From the NCBI GenBank assembly GCA_037962975.1, contig CM075669.1, positions 250,331,351 through 250,395,350 of the forward strand: a stretch of 64,000 bases of DNA. Reading direction: 5' to 3'. The position numbers were made by a program, and so were the translations under genes. Under the pieces are notes generated by a model. The model ran no database searches. It was not told the origin of the DNA and saw nothing but the letters and a program-made list of their open reading frames with translations. Positions 48,457 to 60,780 of the stretch are shown here, piece by piece (positions within the stretch are counted from its first letter, which is position 1; each line of letters opens with the position of its first letter). Source of the DNA: Clitoria ternatea. Its lineage: Eukaryota; Streptophyta; Magnoliopsida; Fabales; Fabaceae.

Positions 48457-49888
48457 ACTGGCCAAGAGACCGGAGCTGACAGGCCTCAAGGTGAAGAAAC
48501 CAAGGAGGGGGAAATAGATGTGCCTATAACGGAGATTCAGACACCTGTTCCTTAATTTTTTGCTTTTATTTAATACCTATGTGCTGGGATCAGCTCCAAC
48601 TTCAAATGAACTCACATGTATAAAATTTTCCTTCAAATAAATGAAATTTTCCTTTACTTTGCCTTTACCATTCGCGAGAAGTGTATGATTGTCACATAAC
48701 TTGTAGATGTATGCTCTGTTTTCATCTCCGCATTGTACTTCGAGACCGCTCTATATAACTGTATCAATATTGATAACGTGGTGTGCATCCCGGAGAAAGT
48801 AACAAAGATCATAACAAATAGATAATACGACATTGAATTGTTCATTCGCGTTTTGTCCCCAAGCATGAGTGTTTTGGGAAGCAAATATTTGTTGTGACAT
48901 GTTACCTTTAACTCCTTGGAGGGTGAAGAAGTCTACTCGCTCTCTATAACGCAATATTGCAGTGTTAATAACCATCCGTCCTGTGGGAATTACTTCAAAG
49001 GTGAGGACGATGATTGTACTTGGAGTTCGGTTCAATCCTACAATCCAAGCCTTCTTGTGGGGTTCGGTACAACCTTGAAAAAGGTTAAATCCTACAACCC
49101 ATTTCTTGAGGTTTGGTTTAATCCTTCAACTCAAGTCTTCAAATGGGGTTCGGTTTAATCCTACAACCCATGTCTTCAAATGGTTTTCGGTTCGATCCTA
49201 CTAACCACACTTGGGGTTCGGTTTAATCCTACAATCCAAGCCTTCACCGGTGTTCAGCTAAACTTACTAACCGTACCCAGAGTTCGGTTTAATCCTACAA
49301 TCTGGGCCTTCAAATGGTTTTCGATTCAATCCTACTAACCATACTCAGAGTTCGGTCTAATCCTACAATCCAAGCCTTCACCGGTGTTCAGACAAACTTA
49401 CTAACCGTACCCAGAGTTCAGTTTAATCCTACAATCTGGGCCTTCGAATGGGGTTCGGTTCAATCCTACAACCCATTTCACCCCTCAAGGAGTTACATCG
49501 TCAATTCACAGAATATGTGATTAAGATCATCCATCCTGGGGGTCCTTCTGCACAACGGCCTATGGCTAAGAATCACATCATAGAAAGGAAAAGGTGGGAG
49601 TGATAGATTCATAAACTATATTCTCATTAAATTGAATGTGTATTACAAAAGGAGTGTAGTTAGGGTCATGCCTCATTAAAACCTTTTTGAGAAAACCCAA
49701 TAGGAAAAAACTCAAGTGAGGAAAAAAAGTACATGCCGTCTTACCAACTAGCTGTAGTAAATACGTAAATTCTGGGTGTTCCACTTATTGCGGATTGGTG
49801 TTTCATCGAGCTCCTCAAGCCGGTATGATCCCTTTCCAATTACCTCAGAAACTCTGTAAGGGCCTTCCCATGTTGGCGCCAATTTTCC
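48457..49888. other. Tat spacer between the two convergent genes
   Basis: Non-coding stretch where the 3' ends of the antisense gene and pol face each other. It contains AATAAA-like signals (48636) just past the antisense gene, and the tandem-repeat block listed separately. Confidence 0.7.
49028..49480. repeat. Tandem repeats in the Tat 3' spacer
   Basis: About eleven copies of a 35-45-bp unit with the core GTTCGGTTTAATCCTACAA followed by CCAAGCCTTC-like sequence. Units group into a higher-order block of about 130 bp (with ACCGGTGTTCAG and ACTAACCGTACCCAGAG) that occurs twice, near 49213-49345 and 49346-49470. Confidence 0.9.
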
Positions 49889-50783
49889 TTAGTGAGCGAA
49901 CTTATTCCCTACACTTGCTTTCCTCAAAACAAGGTCTCCCGTATTAAAAGCTCTATATTGCACACGATTATTGTACCAGAGGGCTGCCTTCGCCTTTATC
50001 GCCTGGTCTCTAACAAAAGCTTCTTCCCTCAACTCATGGAGGATGTCTAGCTCTGATGCCAAATTGGCCTCATTGTCCCCTGCTGAAAAGTATTCCACTC
50101 GAGTCGATCTAGTCTGAAGCTCCATTGGGATTATCACCTCGACCCCATAAGTCAACCGATATGGGGATTCGTTAGTGGAAGAGTGTGGCGTAGTACGGTA
50201 TGTCCACAGAACATGGCATAATTGATTAGTCCATCCTCCTTTTGCTTCACTAAGGCGTTTCTTCAACCCCTTCAACACCTCTCTATTAGCTACCTCAGCT
50301 TGGCCATTCGTCTGAGGGTGTTCAACAGATGAAAAGATTTGGACTATCCCCAGTCCTTCAAGCAACTCTGTGAACTTCTTATCTGTGAACTGGGTGTCGT
50401 TGTCAGTTATAATCCACCCTAGAACTCCAAATCGAGCTATGATATTTTCATATACAGATATGAATTACCGGCTCTGCCTTAATCCACTTGGTGAAGTAAT
50501 CAACTCCCACGATCAAATACTTAATGCCTCCTGGAGCTGTGGGAAATGGACCCAAGATATCAAGGCCCCATTGATAGAAAGGCCATGGTACTGCGGATGA
50601 AGAGAGTTCTTGGGCCGGTGTGTGGTGAAGATTAGAAAATCTTTGGCAATCGTCATACTTCTTCACAAAATCAATTGAATCCTGCTTCATTGTGGGCCAC
50701 CAGTACCCAGCCCTGAGGATTTTTCTTATTAAGCTTCTTCCTCTGGCATGGTGCCCGCATTGCCCCTCGTGTACCTCCTCCAT
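49889..50783 (-). pseudogene. Tat integrase
   Basis: HHCC-type zinc region near 50783-50640 (CGHHARGRSLIRKILRAGYW, then KKYDDCQ, where one zinc Cys appears replaced by Tyr). The core has catalytic Asp in GLDILGPFP, Asp in ITDNDTQF (about 50395), and Glu in SSVEHPQTNGQAEVANRE (about 50325-50280), followed by the RTTPHSSTNESPYRLTYG block. A frame change lies between 50450 and 50365. The end reads YRAFNTGDLVLRK. Confidence 0.88.
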
Positions 50784-51059
50784 TACACCTTATATTTCGT
50801 TCTCTTTCAAACAGATGAGATAAGGCACTGAGAATCCTCTTCTGTACAAAACACCATCAACTATAGTGAAATATGGCAATTCCCTTTTCACTCTTCTTCT
50901 CTCCTTCTCATCAGTGGGAAGCTGTCCGTCAGCCAGATAACAGATAAATGGGATAACCCAGGAGTTCTTGTAGGGGTAACTAACCATTATAGAACTAAGA
51001 GAAGGGAACATAGGAATGCTAGGCGATGTCAGCATGCTCTAAACCACCGTCGTTGTGCT

Positions 51060-53269
51060 ACCAGGCTATTTTGTGCTTGCAAGTCTCGACAAGATGTCCA
51101 CTCTGGTATTCTCTTCTCTTGGCACATGCTTAAACTCCAGCGCATCGAATCTCCCCTTCAACTCGTTCACACAATTCAAATACAATTGAAGTTGGGGCTC
51201 GCGGACCTGATATTCTCCTTGAATTATGAAATCACCAGCTGTGAATCACTGCACAATGTCACTTCTGTTACACCGATATCTATTACCGCACAGAGGCCGG
51301 CCAAACATGCCTCATATTCAGCCTGATTGTTGGAAGTTTTGAAATTGAATCAGAGGGAAATCTCCAAATACACACCATCGTCGCTTTCCACAATAACACC
51401 AGCTCCACAACCTTTATTGTTTGATGACCCATCAACATAAACGGTCCAATGTGCTCGAGGTGTGGCTGGATCCGACCCTGTCATTTCTACAACAAAATCG
51501 GCCAGGACTTGGGCTTTAATGGCTCCTTGTGGTTCATAAGAAATTTCGAACTTAGAAAGTTCGATAGACCACTTGATCATCCTTCTAGCGAGGTCCGGTT
51601 TACTAAGCACGGAACGGAGTGGTAGATCCGTTCTTACCAAAACCGGATGTGCATGAAAATACGGTCTTAACCATCGTGAAGCCCATACAACTGCAATAGC
51701 GGCTTTTTCTATTTTCTGGTATCTACCCTCTACTTCCTGGAATGTCTTGCTAGTGAAGTACACTGGCCTCTGTCCTTCTGGAGTTTCCTTGACTAACGCT
51801 ACGCCCAAGGCGTCATCAGAAATCGCCAAGTACAGGATGGGGGTTTCACCAGGGTCCGGCTTTACCAATATTGGTGGACTTGACAACACGGCCTTGAGTT
51901 GCTGGAACGCTTGCTTTTGCTCCTCTCCCCATTCAAATTTCTTGTGCTTCTTCAATGCTTTGTACAAAGGAAGGGACCTATACGCCATTTTAGGCATGAA
52001 TCGAGCCAGAGCGGCCACCTTTCCGTTCAACGACTGTACCTCCCTCAAGCTCTTGGGGCTTTGCATATCCAGCATTGCCTGGCATTTACCAGGGTTTGCC
52101 TCGATGCCGCGCTGAGTCAACATGAAACCCAAAAACTTCCCAGCTGGGACTGCAAAGGTACACTTTAATGGGTTCAACCTCATGTTGTATTGTCGCAATC
52201 GAGTGAACACTTGGCGTAAATCTTCAATGTGGTCACCTCCAGCGGGAGTCTTAGTGATAATGTCATCAATATATACCTCCACCAACTTGGTGTGCATGCC
52301 ATCAAACACTTTATTGATCATACGCTGGTAAGTAGTTCCAGCGTTCTTCAAACCGAAAGGCATGACGGTGTAGCAAAAGACACCGCGGTCGTTGACAAAA
52401 GCCGTCTTTTCTTGATCCTCCTTCCACATCAGAATTTGATTATACCCCGAATAAGCATCCATGAAACTGAGGTACTGATAACCAGACGAATCATCAACCA
52501 TACGATCGATATTTGGAAGTGGATACGGGTCTTTCGGGTAACATCGATTGAGATCTACATAATCTGTGCACATCCTCCACTTGTCGTTAGCCTTCTACAC
52601 CATGACTACGTTGGAGAGCCAAGACGAATAACGGATCTCTCTAATGAAACCAGCCTTCAACAATTCTTCTGTTTGCTCACACGCTGCTTTCTGTTTCTCC
52701 GGCCCCAATCTCTTCTTCTTCTGGGCAACCGGTCTTGTCTCTGGATAGACAGCCAACTTATGGCAATAAAAATCAGGGTCCATCCCAGGCATGTCCGCAG
52801 CGGTCCATGCGAAAAGGTCTTTAAACTCCTGAAGGAGTGCCACCAAGCGTTGCTCCATGACCAACTCCAGCTTGTCATTAATGTGTGTGACCTTATCTAG
52901 GGAATCCCCTAAGACGATGTCCCTGGAACCACCATTCGGTGTAGGCTTTGAGGGATTGAGAGGGTCAATCTTTAATTCCGTTCTGGGGTCCAGATCAATC
53001 AAACTAACAGACCCGGCCGCTGTTCCTCCATCGTTCAGCTTCCTCTTCTTGTTGAATGCTTCCAACTTAACCATATTAAGGCTCAGGTTGTAATAATACC
53101 TGGCCATCTCTTGATCATCACGGAGGGAAGATACACAGTTATCCTTGTCAATGAACTTGATAAGGAGGTGTGGAGTAGACATGATTGCTTCCATTACGTT
53201 CAGGGTAAGACGGCCTATGATCCCATTGTAGGGGGACTCCATATCAATCACCAGGATTCTAGACTTCAC
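51060..53269 (-). pseudogene. Tat RT, RNase H and archaeal-type second RNase H
   Basis: RT begins near 52900 (SWLSNVVMV, then CTDYVDLNRCYPKDPYPLP, MDAYSGYNQI, TVMPFGLKNA, and the catalytic VYIDDII). A gypsy RNase H follows (LYLAISDDALGVAL, YFTSKTFQEVEGRY). A second RNase H is present at 51470-51210 with Asp in WTVYVDGSSN, Glu in NNQAEYEA and Asp in CSDSQLV. Two RNase H domains are diagnostic of the Tat lineage. In-frame stops at 52595 and 51350 interrupt it. The frame is the same as gag, indicating an originally single polyprotein. Confidence 0.92.
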
Positions 53270-53371
53270 CGTTCTCGCTCCAGGTTTACCCTCAAAAGAA
53301 ATGAGGGTATCAAGATACCCTTTGACGGGTTGCTTCGCTCTATTGAACGTTGTGAGCTCTTGCGTATATGG

Positions 53372-54013
53372 TTATAAATCTACATCATTAAAACCCATTC
53401 TTTTGAAACAATTATAAAAAATTACATCGCAAGAACTTCCCTTATCGACGAGAATTCTCTTGACATCCTTGTTGGCTATGACAGCGATGCTAACCACTGC
53501 ATCGTCACCTTCTGGGATCGTTGGGCCAAAATCGTCGTCTGTAAATGATATCACCGGTGCTGCCACACCATCCCTAAAAGGGCGGTTATCTCTGGGCTTC
53601 CCCTGAACCGACATGATCATTCGGTCGTGATTCTTCCTAGCTATGATTGACGCTCCTCCTCCAGCAAATCCTCCCGCTATTATCTCTATCACCTCATGCC
53701 GGCCATGCCTTTGCTGCTGAGGTATACCGTCCTGTTGAGCTTCTCCAGCGATCACTACTCCCTTTTGTTTCTCTGCGGCTGTAAACCTCCTGACCGAATT
53801 ACGACTGTTATCACCTTCATCATCTGGATCTCTCCCTCTCTTATCCATTCTGTCTAACTTATCTAAGGACTTCTCCTTGAACAAATACTGTTTTAGTTTT
53901 CCCTCTCTAATAAGAGTCTTCGCCGTATTCTTCAATGCCTTACACTCATCTGTGTAATGGCCAACCTGCTCGTGAAAGGCATAATATTTACATGAGTTCC
54001 CAGGTCTTTTCAT
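53372..54013 (-). pseudogene. Tat zinc-knuckle and protease region
   Basis: Starts with a zinc-finger-like segment CKYYAFHEQVGHYTDECKAL, then a basic/acidic linker, GAAVISF-like strand APVISFTDDDFG, and the protease motif KRILVDKGSSCDVIFY, where the active-site Asp is kept and the next residue is Lys. In-frame stops at 54053 (just before) and 53372 (just after) bracket it. Confidence 0.82.
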
Positions 54014-54052
54014 TGGAGGAGGTTTCCTTATCCCATAGACACTGAGCGTAGG

Positions 54053-55186
54053 CTAGCCAACTTCCCTCAGGATTTGGGAATGTCTGGAGTTCAACGGGGC
54101 ATAGTTACTGAAAGCGAAGACACGTCTGTCTCGCTGCTGAGGTCGAGTGTTCATAAAATTTTCCCTCGGGGCATGCTTCTCTGGCCTTACTCTCTCCTTA
54201 TCTCTCCATGGTTGCTGTGAGGGTGCTGGTGACTTCATTCTAGCTGCAGTAGCTTCCAAGTGCATCTCTATGCCAACATACTTTGAAGATTTCCTTCGGA
54301 ACTCCTCGAAGGTTGTTGGAGGACTTTTTGCCAAAGATAGGGCAAAAGCAGACCCAGGTTGCAAGGCCTCAACCACAATATGGAGCTGTATAGCCTCCGT
54401 GAGGTTAGGTACCAATGCAGCCTCCTTATAAAATCTCTTCAAAAACTCCTTGAGAGTTTCATTCTCTCCCTGCCTTATCTGGGCCAATGTATGTGAAGTC
54501 CTTGGAATATCTCTAGAGATAACAACATAGCTTTCAAATGCAGCTGCCATCTCTTCCCAGGAATCTATAGATCCTGAGGGTAAGCTTTTGAACCAACCAA
54601 GAGCTTCCTTCGTCAATGTTCTTGGGAACATTCTACACATGACATCCTCATCAGCTCCTAGATACATGGCCTCATACACATAAGCATCAAGGTGCTTAGT
54701 GGGATCAGTTTCCCCATTATATTTTCCAATTGAAAGTGGCTGGGTTGTTTGCAGGTGTTTGGGGATAACGACGCTCATGAGTCTCCTTGAAAAAGGAACA
54801 CTGAGCCTGTATGCCCCAGAAGTTACCACTGCCTGCTCCTTTCTTCTTGTACTAACTCTATCACCAGAGTCCTGAGTCTGTTCCCTCTCCTCGTAAGTAG
54901 GGATCTTTGAATATTAGAGGGTCGTGGATTTTTCTCTCACGGATACATGATGAGCATCCTCCGCCTGAGATGTCACTCTGTCCCCATCTCCTCTCTTCTC
55001 CCTTCTCAGTTCCATCAGCTCCTCCCTAAGCTGCCTTATAACTTCGTCTCGAGGGTCAGGGGTTGCCACAGGTATCATCCTTCTCACGTTGGTTAAAGGA
55101 GATTCAAAAACGAGTCTCATTCCAGCCTGCTGGTGGGTTACATCCTCCACGTGACCATCAACAAAATCGTGTCCATCTCCTTCCAT
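54053..55186 (-). pseudogene. Tat gag
   Basis: ATG at 55186 (MEGDGHDFVDGHVEDVTHQQ), a coiled, charged N-terminus (REELMELRREKRGD), a stop at 54914, then the retrotransposon gag domain: IGKYNGETDPTKHLDAY, MFPRTLTKEALGWFKSLP, FESYVVISRDIPRTSHTLAQ, QGENETLKEFLKRFYKEA. It ends in an Arg/Gln/Pro-rich segment. The ATG lies only about 65 bp from the 5' LTR. Confidence 0.9.
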
Positions 55187-55232
55187 ACCGAACTACTAAA
55201 CTTCTGTGAAAAGTGGGAATAACTTTATCGAG

Positions 55233-55250
55233 TCCCACTGGGCGTGCCAA
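55233..55250 (-). other. Tat primer-binding site candidate
   Basis: Immediately inside the 5' LTR the minus strand reads TTGGCACGCCCAGTGGGACT, the place and general form of Tat-lineage primer sites (TTGGCGCCCACCGTGGGG-like). I cannot name the tRNA from memory. Confidence 0.55.
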
Positions 55251-56026
55251 TGAACTGGTCCGGGCCGGGGTCTACAATCCGGTGTGGGACCAGCCATAAA
55301 AGTATGTATATTTTAGTGTTTGTATACCGGTACAATGGGTATCCGATATTGTAATCCATCCTCTCAGTGGGAGAAACCGGTCTTGTTGTCCTAGAGATCC
55401 TTTACACCAGAGTTTCACGTTGGTGTGGGCGAAAGGTGGTGTCACCTGCGAAGATTCTCCGATACTCAAGTTAGAAGAGTGTATAAGAACTCAGTGAATA
55501 CTTAAGCAATTCGATAGTAAGATGAGAGTAAAAACAACGTAACCTTGCATGTGTATTGTAATATGCTATTTATAGTTGGACGCGGAAAATGAATCGTTGG
55601 ATGCAGGTAGGCCCATAGGCTCTGATACCGTGTACAAAGTGTCAATCACAGTGGCTCAATATTCAAAGAGTGATAGTGGGTAGGTCAATTATCAGTGTAC
55701 GATCCTGACACAGGGATGAGGGATAATCACTTTTTCTGTACATCACGCCTGCGATCATACCTACTCATTTCTGTAAGTGATATTGGCACATTTCGCTGTG
55801 TAGAGTATCTATACTGATAAGTTATAACCCCTCTTATCTCATTGTGACACTGAGGCAAACAGTTATAAGTGATGGGGGAGTAAGGACGGATGAAGTATCT
55901 GAAACAGTGAGAACGGATAAGTGAGAATGGATAACTGGTGTGAAGATACTGCCCTGTGATACCGGTGTCCCTCTGAACAGTCATGCTGATGTCACAACTT
56001 ATGGGGCCGGTATCCAGACCGGATCA
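55251..56026 (-). repeat. Tat element 5' LTR
   Basis: The plus strand starts TGAACTGGTCCGGG and ends GACCGGATCA. Collinear with the left LTR; target duplication TATAT follows at 56027. Confidence 0.93.
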
Positions 56027-57572
56027 TATATATATGTGAATTGATGATTGTAATTGCCACTAACTAACGATGTGTACGAGTTCCAACGAGGATTGGTAAG
56101 GATTGAGAATACTAAAATCCACTAAGTGGTAGTTATAAATAGACGATTGATTGAGTGACATTTCGGATCCATAGTGTGAGAATGCATTTATTGGCATTTG
56201 CATCCATGACATATCATTCGCTGCTTATATGGAATGTTAGGGGTTCCAATAGGCAGGCCCAGTGGGAGGGCGGTCCAATGCATGGGTATACTATTATTGC
56301 TCCCTAGTGATTCAGGGAATCACGAAGTTGCCGTTAGTTTGGTGACGAGGCACCCTATGTGGCAGGCCCTGTGGGAGGGCGGCTATGTGATGAGCAGTTG
56401 ACTTTGGTGTCCGACGGGGCACGGCTCCCTTGATGTGTGTTCGGGGGAGGCCCGTAGCACTTTGGCAAGTACAGCCATATTGTTGATCCGTAGTCATAGG
56501 GTGACTAGTGCTACAGATGGGTGAGAGCGGTTTGGTACCAGTAAAATATGTTGTTGAGCATGCTTGAAATTGGATATAAGTGTACACATTTTACTACTGC
56601 AGTATGGGCATAGTAGCACACCTATTCTTGTCCCACATTTGATATGTTGTTGTTTTCCCACAGTCAGATCCACACTTGAAAATAATTCTGTTGTACATAT
56701 GCATTAGCTTTAAGAGCATTTGCATATAGCTGAGATATGCCTAGTTGATAGCCCATGGTGGCGATGGATGATTGTTGAATAGAGCGAAAGTAAGCCGAGG
56801 TGCTAACATTAAAAGTGTGATGATTATTCAGAATGTTAAGGATATATTATGTATGATATTGCCTTGTGAATACTGTGCCGAGGTGGAATGGTGTATCATG
56901 TTTGTGAAATTGTGATGTTTTCTTGAAAGATGAATATAATGCACACATGTATAAGTATCATCATAATGTATGACTTTGATTCATTTGGATTACGTTACTC
57001 ACCTCCCTGTTGCCATTTTTATGTTTAATGTAGGTGTGATATAAAGACCTACTCTTTTTGGAGGTCGAGGATTGGAGAAGGTAAATATGAAAGGAATGTG
57101 GGTGAGCCTTGACTGGCATATATCTTCATTTTGTATAGCACATAGTACGTATATGATTACTTTGAAATTAATTTGACAACCGTTGATTTTGGGAGGTCAT
57201 GTAGGAAAATTAGACCGGATGTTTATGGCTAATTTTGATTAATGACCTTGATGACGTATTGATGATATTTTCATTATGAAATTATATCTCTATTACTTAA
57301 CAAATTGACAAGGCATTTTTCATCCTTTTTTTGGTAGATATTTTAATCACTCTTAAATCTAATTTCATCTTCTGCTTTTCCCTTGTGACAGGCCTCAAGT
57401 CCGGTCGTCTGAGGTGCACTCTAATACCGTTCTCACATCTTCATATATGAGATTAGTTATCTAATGGTCCGGGGTAATTGCTTGGTGTTATATTTATATA
57501 TTGAATTTCTTCTACTTTTAATTACTTTTAATAGCGAAAATTTACCCCTGTTTTCCAAATTGGGGCGTTACA
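56027..57572 (+). repeat. Tekay 5' LTR, right part
   Basis: Resumes TATATATATGTGAATTGATG, the sequence found intact in the 3' LTR at 63962-64000, and ends AAATTGGGGCGTTACA directly before the primer site. Contains a pair of GTGGGAGGGCGG segments near 56263-56273 and 56369-56380. Confidence 0.9.
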
Positions 57573-57590
57573 CCTGGTATCAGAGCATTG
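57573..57590 (+). other. Primer-binding site, initiator tRNA-Met
   Basis: CCTGGTATCAGAGCATTG two bases after the 5' LTR; TGGTATCAGAGC is complementary to the 3' end of plant initiator tRNA-Met. Confidence 0.9.
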
Positions 57591-57877
57591 ATTGCTCATT
57601 AATGAATTATGAGTTAAATATTGTTAAATAGTGATTGTCACTTAAATTTGATATGCTATAGTTATAGTTAAGTATTATTGGAGCTGAATTGCTCACTGTT
57701 TTATATTGTGGTAGACATTAAGCCCGGTCAGGCATTTCCTTTTCCATATTTACCTTCAAGTTGTGAATATATTATGATGATATTTATATTGATGATAGTT
57801 GATAATGATTGGTATACATATTGAGGAAGGAGACACGAAGTTTCTGACCATGTTGTGTTGTGTGTATAGAGTGATTG

Positions 57878-58775
57878 ATGACGAATAAGCATAATATTGA
57901 CGCAACCACTATGGCTGAAGCCTTCAATCGTTTTGCCGATATCCTAGAGCGGCAACAACAACCCGCTGGTCAGCCAAATCATGGTCTTGACCGATTTCTC
58001 AAGCGGAAACCTTCCGAATTTCATGGAGGCTACAAACTGGAGGACGCTTATGTTTGGGTTCGTGACTTAGAACAGATATTTGCTAGTATGGAATGTACGG
58101 AAGCTCAGAAAGTCGAATACGTGGTGTTTATGGTTCGAGATAAGGCTGAATCTTGGTGGATCCTCACTCGTGGGAGTATAATTGTTACTCACACTCCTTT
58201 GGATTGGGAGAACTTTAAGGTGGAGTTCCTTAGAAAGTACTTTCCTGAGAGCTACAAGAACAAGAAAGAGCTTGAGTTATGGAGCTCAAACAAGGAAGCA
58301 TGTCAGTGGAGGAATATGCCTCAAAATTTGAAGAGCTGTGTGTGTTTTACCCTCCTTTTCAATAGGAAAGTACTGAAGCTTTAAAATGTGTTAAATTTAA
58401 GAACGGTTTGCGCCAAGAGATTAGGAACTTTCCTACTCTTGTGAACAAATGTAGGATCTTTGAAGAGAACGATGTGGTGCCAAAGAATTATGTTGGGCAT
58501 GATCAAAGACTGAAGGGTCAACCCTCTAACTTCAAGAAGAAGGGCAACTTTAAGAGTAATAGACAATTTATACGTGGATCCTCTTTTTTTAGAGGCGAAC
58601 GAGGTGGTGGAAGGCATGGTATAAATGATGGCCGAGGTGGTGGCCAAGGTCTTCATTGTTTCTGGTGTGGTGGAAACCATTTGGCCTGTGATTATGGTAA
58701 TAAAGAGATAGTGGTGTGCTATAGATGCAACCAACCGGGACATATTCATCCCGATTGTCCTTTAAATGCTACAGA
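57878..58775 (+). pseudogene. Tekay gag with CCHC knuckle
   Basis: First ATG at 57878 (TNKHNIDATTMAEAF). Gag core: FLKRKPSEFHGGYKLEDAYV, WVRDLEQIFASMECTEAQKV, WENFKVEFLRKYFPESYKNK. A frameshift near 58290-58340 moves to another frame, with FKNGLRQEIRNFPTLVNKC, then CFWCGGNHLACDY and the knuckle CYRCNQPGHIHPDC near 58720-58757. A Gly/Asn-rich spacer follows. Confidence 0.9.
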
Positions 58776-59450
58776 CGTGGTGGCTCGTAATAATGCGAAC
58801 CGGGGTGGCTATGGTGCTTTTAGGGGCCGTGGTCGTGGAAACGGGAATGGAGGCCGCAATGGTGGTCAAAATGGCAATGGAAATGGTGGCAACGGTCGTG
58901 GTATTGGGAATGGTGGAGGTAATGGCAATGGTGGCCGGAATGGTCACAATCATGGTGTTAACCAACCAACTGCTGGAAGAGTATTCGTTGTGACCGGTGA
59001 AGAAGCAGCTCAAGCCGATAACCTAGTTGAAAGTAAGTGTGAAATACTCGAAAATTCTATGCATGTCATTTATGATTCGGGTGTGACCCATTCTTTTATA
59101 TCTGAAGATTGTGTACGGTGGTTGAGATTGTCGGTGTTCCTAATGAAAAATGCCCTTGTGGTTACTACCCCAACCGGTGCTTGTCTCAGATCGGTTAACC
59201 AATGTGATAACGTTCATATGCTCCTAGAGGGGAGAAAGTTTGTTACTTGTTTCATTTGCCTACCTATGAAGGGCTTGGAGATCATTCTTGGTATGGATTG
59301 GGTTTCCGCTAATAAAGTCTTGGTTGACTGTCAACGATGGACTGTTATTTTCCCTCCTTTAGATGTAGGGAGATTCGATGTGCAAGGTATAACTCAATTT
59401 TGCATACTATTATCTCTTGCCGATGGGACAAACGGTCTCGATCCCTTAAA
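58776..59450 (+). pseudogene. Tekay Gly-rich linker and protease
   Basis: A long Gly/Asn/Arg-rich linker (58800-58970) leads to AGRVFVVTGEEA and the aspartic protease motif VIYDSGVTHSFIS near 59065-59105, then LEIILGMDWVSANKVLVDC. The usual DSGATHSFIS has Val for Ala here. Frame changes near 59450 and 59610 separate protease, the FLDVFPDEVPGLHPPHEVEF linker, and RT. Confidence 0.88.
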
Positions 59451-60780
59451 TATTCCGTTGTATCCGAATTTTTGGATGTATTTCCTGATGAGGTACCTGG
59501 TTTACATCCTCCACACGAGGTGGAGTTTTCTATTGATCTTGTTCTGGGAGCAGAACCTATTTCTCGAGCGCCATATCAGATGTCTCTTATGGAATTGACC
59601 AAGTTGAAGAATTATTGGAACGAGAATTTATTCGCCCACGTGTGTCTCCTTGGGGTGCGCCTGTTTTATTGGTGAAAAAGAAGGATGGGAGTATGAGGTT
59701 ATATGTAGACTATCGACAACTTAACAAGTTGACCATTAAGAACCGATATCCCCTACCTCGCATTGACGACCTTTTGGATCAATTGAAGGATGTTGTGGTG
59801 TTCTCAAAGATCGATTTACGTTCTGGATATCACCAAATTCGGGTGAAGACCGAAGATATTCCTAAAACTGCTTTCCGAACTTGATATGGACACTATAAGT
59901 ATGTAGTGATGCCATTCGGAGTGACAAATGCTCCTGCGATATTCATGGATTACATGAATCGCATCTTTCATGAGTATCTCGACCAGTTCGTGGTGGTGTT
60001 TATTGACGACATTCTTTTCTATTCCAAGAGCCATGAAGAACACAAAGAACATCTTTGCCTTGTTTTGATTATCCTTTGAGAGAAAGAATTGTATGTGAAG
60101 CTCTCTAAGTGTGAATTTTGGTTATCCGAGGTCCAATTTCTTGTACATGTTATCTCCAAGGATGATGTTGCTGTTGATCCATCTAAGATCGAAGTCGTGC
60201 TGGCTTGGGAAAGACTGACGTCTGTGACCGATGTGAGGAGTTTTCTTGGTCTTGCCGGTTACTATCGAAGATTTATTGAAGGATTTTCCAGATTGGCTTT
60301 GTCTTTGATGAAGCTGACCCGTAAGAATCAGCCATTTGTGTGGAGTCTTGATTGTGAAAGGAGTTTCCAAGAGTTGAAAGTTAGACTCACTTCTGCTCTG
60401 GTGTTGACTTTGCCAGACTTATTGGATGACTTCGTGGTGTACTGTGACGCTTCTAAGCTTGGCCTTGGTTGCGTGTTGATGCAAAAAGAGCGTGTGATAG
60501 CCTATGCGTCGAGACAGTTGTGACCACATGAAGTTAACTATCCCACACATGATCTTGAATTGGCGGCGGTAGTGTTTGCCTTAAAGTTATGGCGGTACTA
60601 TTTGTATGGCTCAAAGTTTATGGTCTTTAGTGATCACAAGAGTCTCAAATATCTATTTGATCAAAAGGAGCTTAATATGCGCCAATGGAGATGGATGGAG
60701 TTTTTGAAGGATTATGAGTTCGAATTGAGGTATCATCCCGGAAAGGCAAATGTGGTTGTTAATGCCTTAAGTCGGAAGTC
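59451..60780 (+). pseudogene. Tekay reverse transcriptase and RNase H
   Basis: RT blocks EFIRPRVSPWGAPVLLVKKK, DYRQLNKLTIKNRYPLPRID, FSKIDLRSGYHQIRV, VVMPFGVTNAPAIF and the catalytic FIDDILFYSK near 60000-60025. Then SKCEFWLSEVQFL, RSFLGLAGYYRRFIEGFS, and RNase H with VYCDASKLGLGCVLMQ, THDLELAAVVFALKLWRYYL and FSDHKSLKYLFDQ. In-frame stops at 59882, 60077 and 60521, each at a place where the family normally has Arg. Confidence 0.92.

Larger units (their letters stand above)
44379..56026 (-). mobile_element. Complete nested Tat-lineage Ty3/gypsy element
   Basis: An 11,648-bp element bounded by LTRs of 777 and 776 bp (44379-45155 and 55251-56026), TG..CA ends, and TATAT at both flanks (44374-44378, 56027-56031) as the target duplication. 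Gag-pol reads on the minus strand from 55186. RNase H, an archaeal-type second RNase H, then integrase identify the Tat lineage. An extra gene runs on the opposite strand near the 3' LTR, with a tandem-repeat spacer before it. Both LTRs differ at about 45 positions by my count, mostly C/T and G/A changes. Confidence 0.92.

Noticed and set aside
52229..52900. 223-residue plus-strand frame
   Set aside because: Lies opposite the Tat RT/RNase H and is a shadow of that coding strand; no domain recognised.
58800..58970. Possible host glycine-rich protein gene
   Set aside because: It is in frame with, and between, the Tekay zinc knuckle and protease, so it is part of the polyprotein.
58762..59013. 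Ser/Thr/Ile-rich minus-strand frame
   Set aside because: Antisense of the Gly/Asn-rich linker of the Tekay gag; low-complexity shadow.
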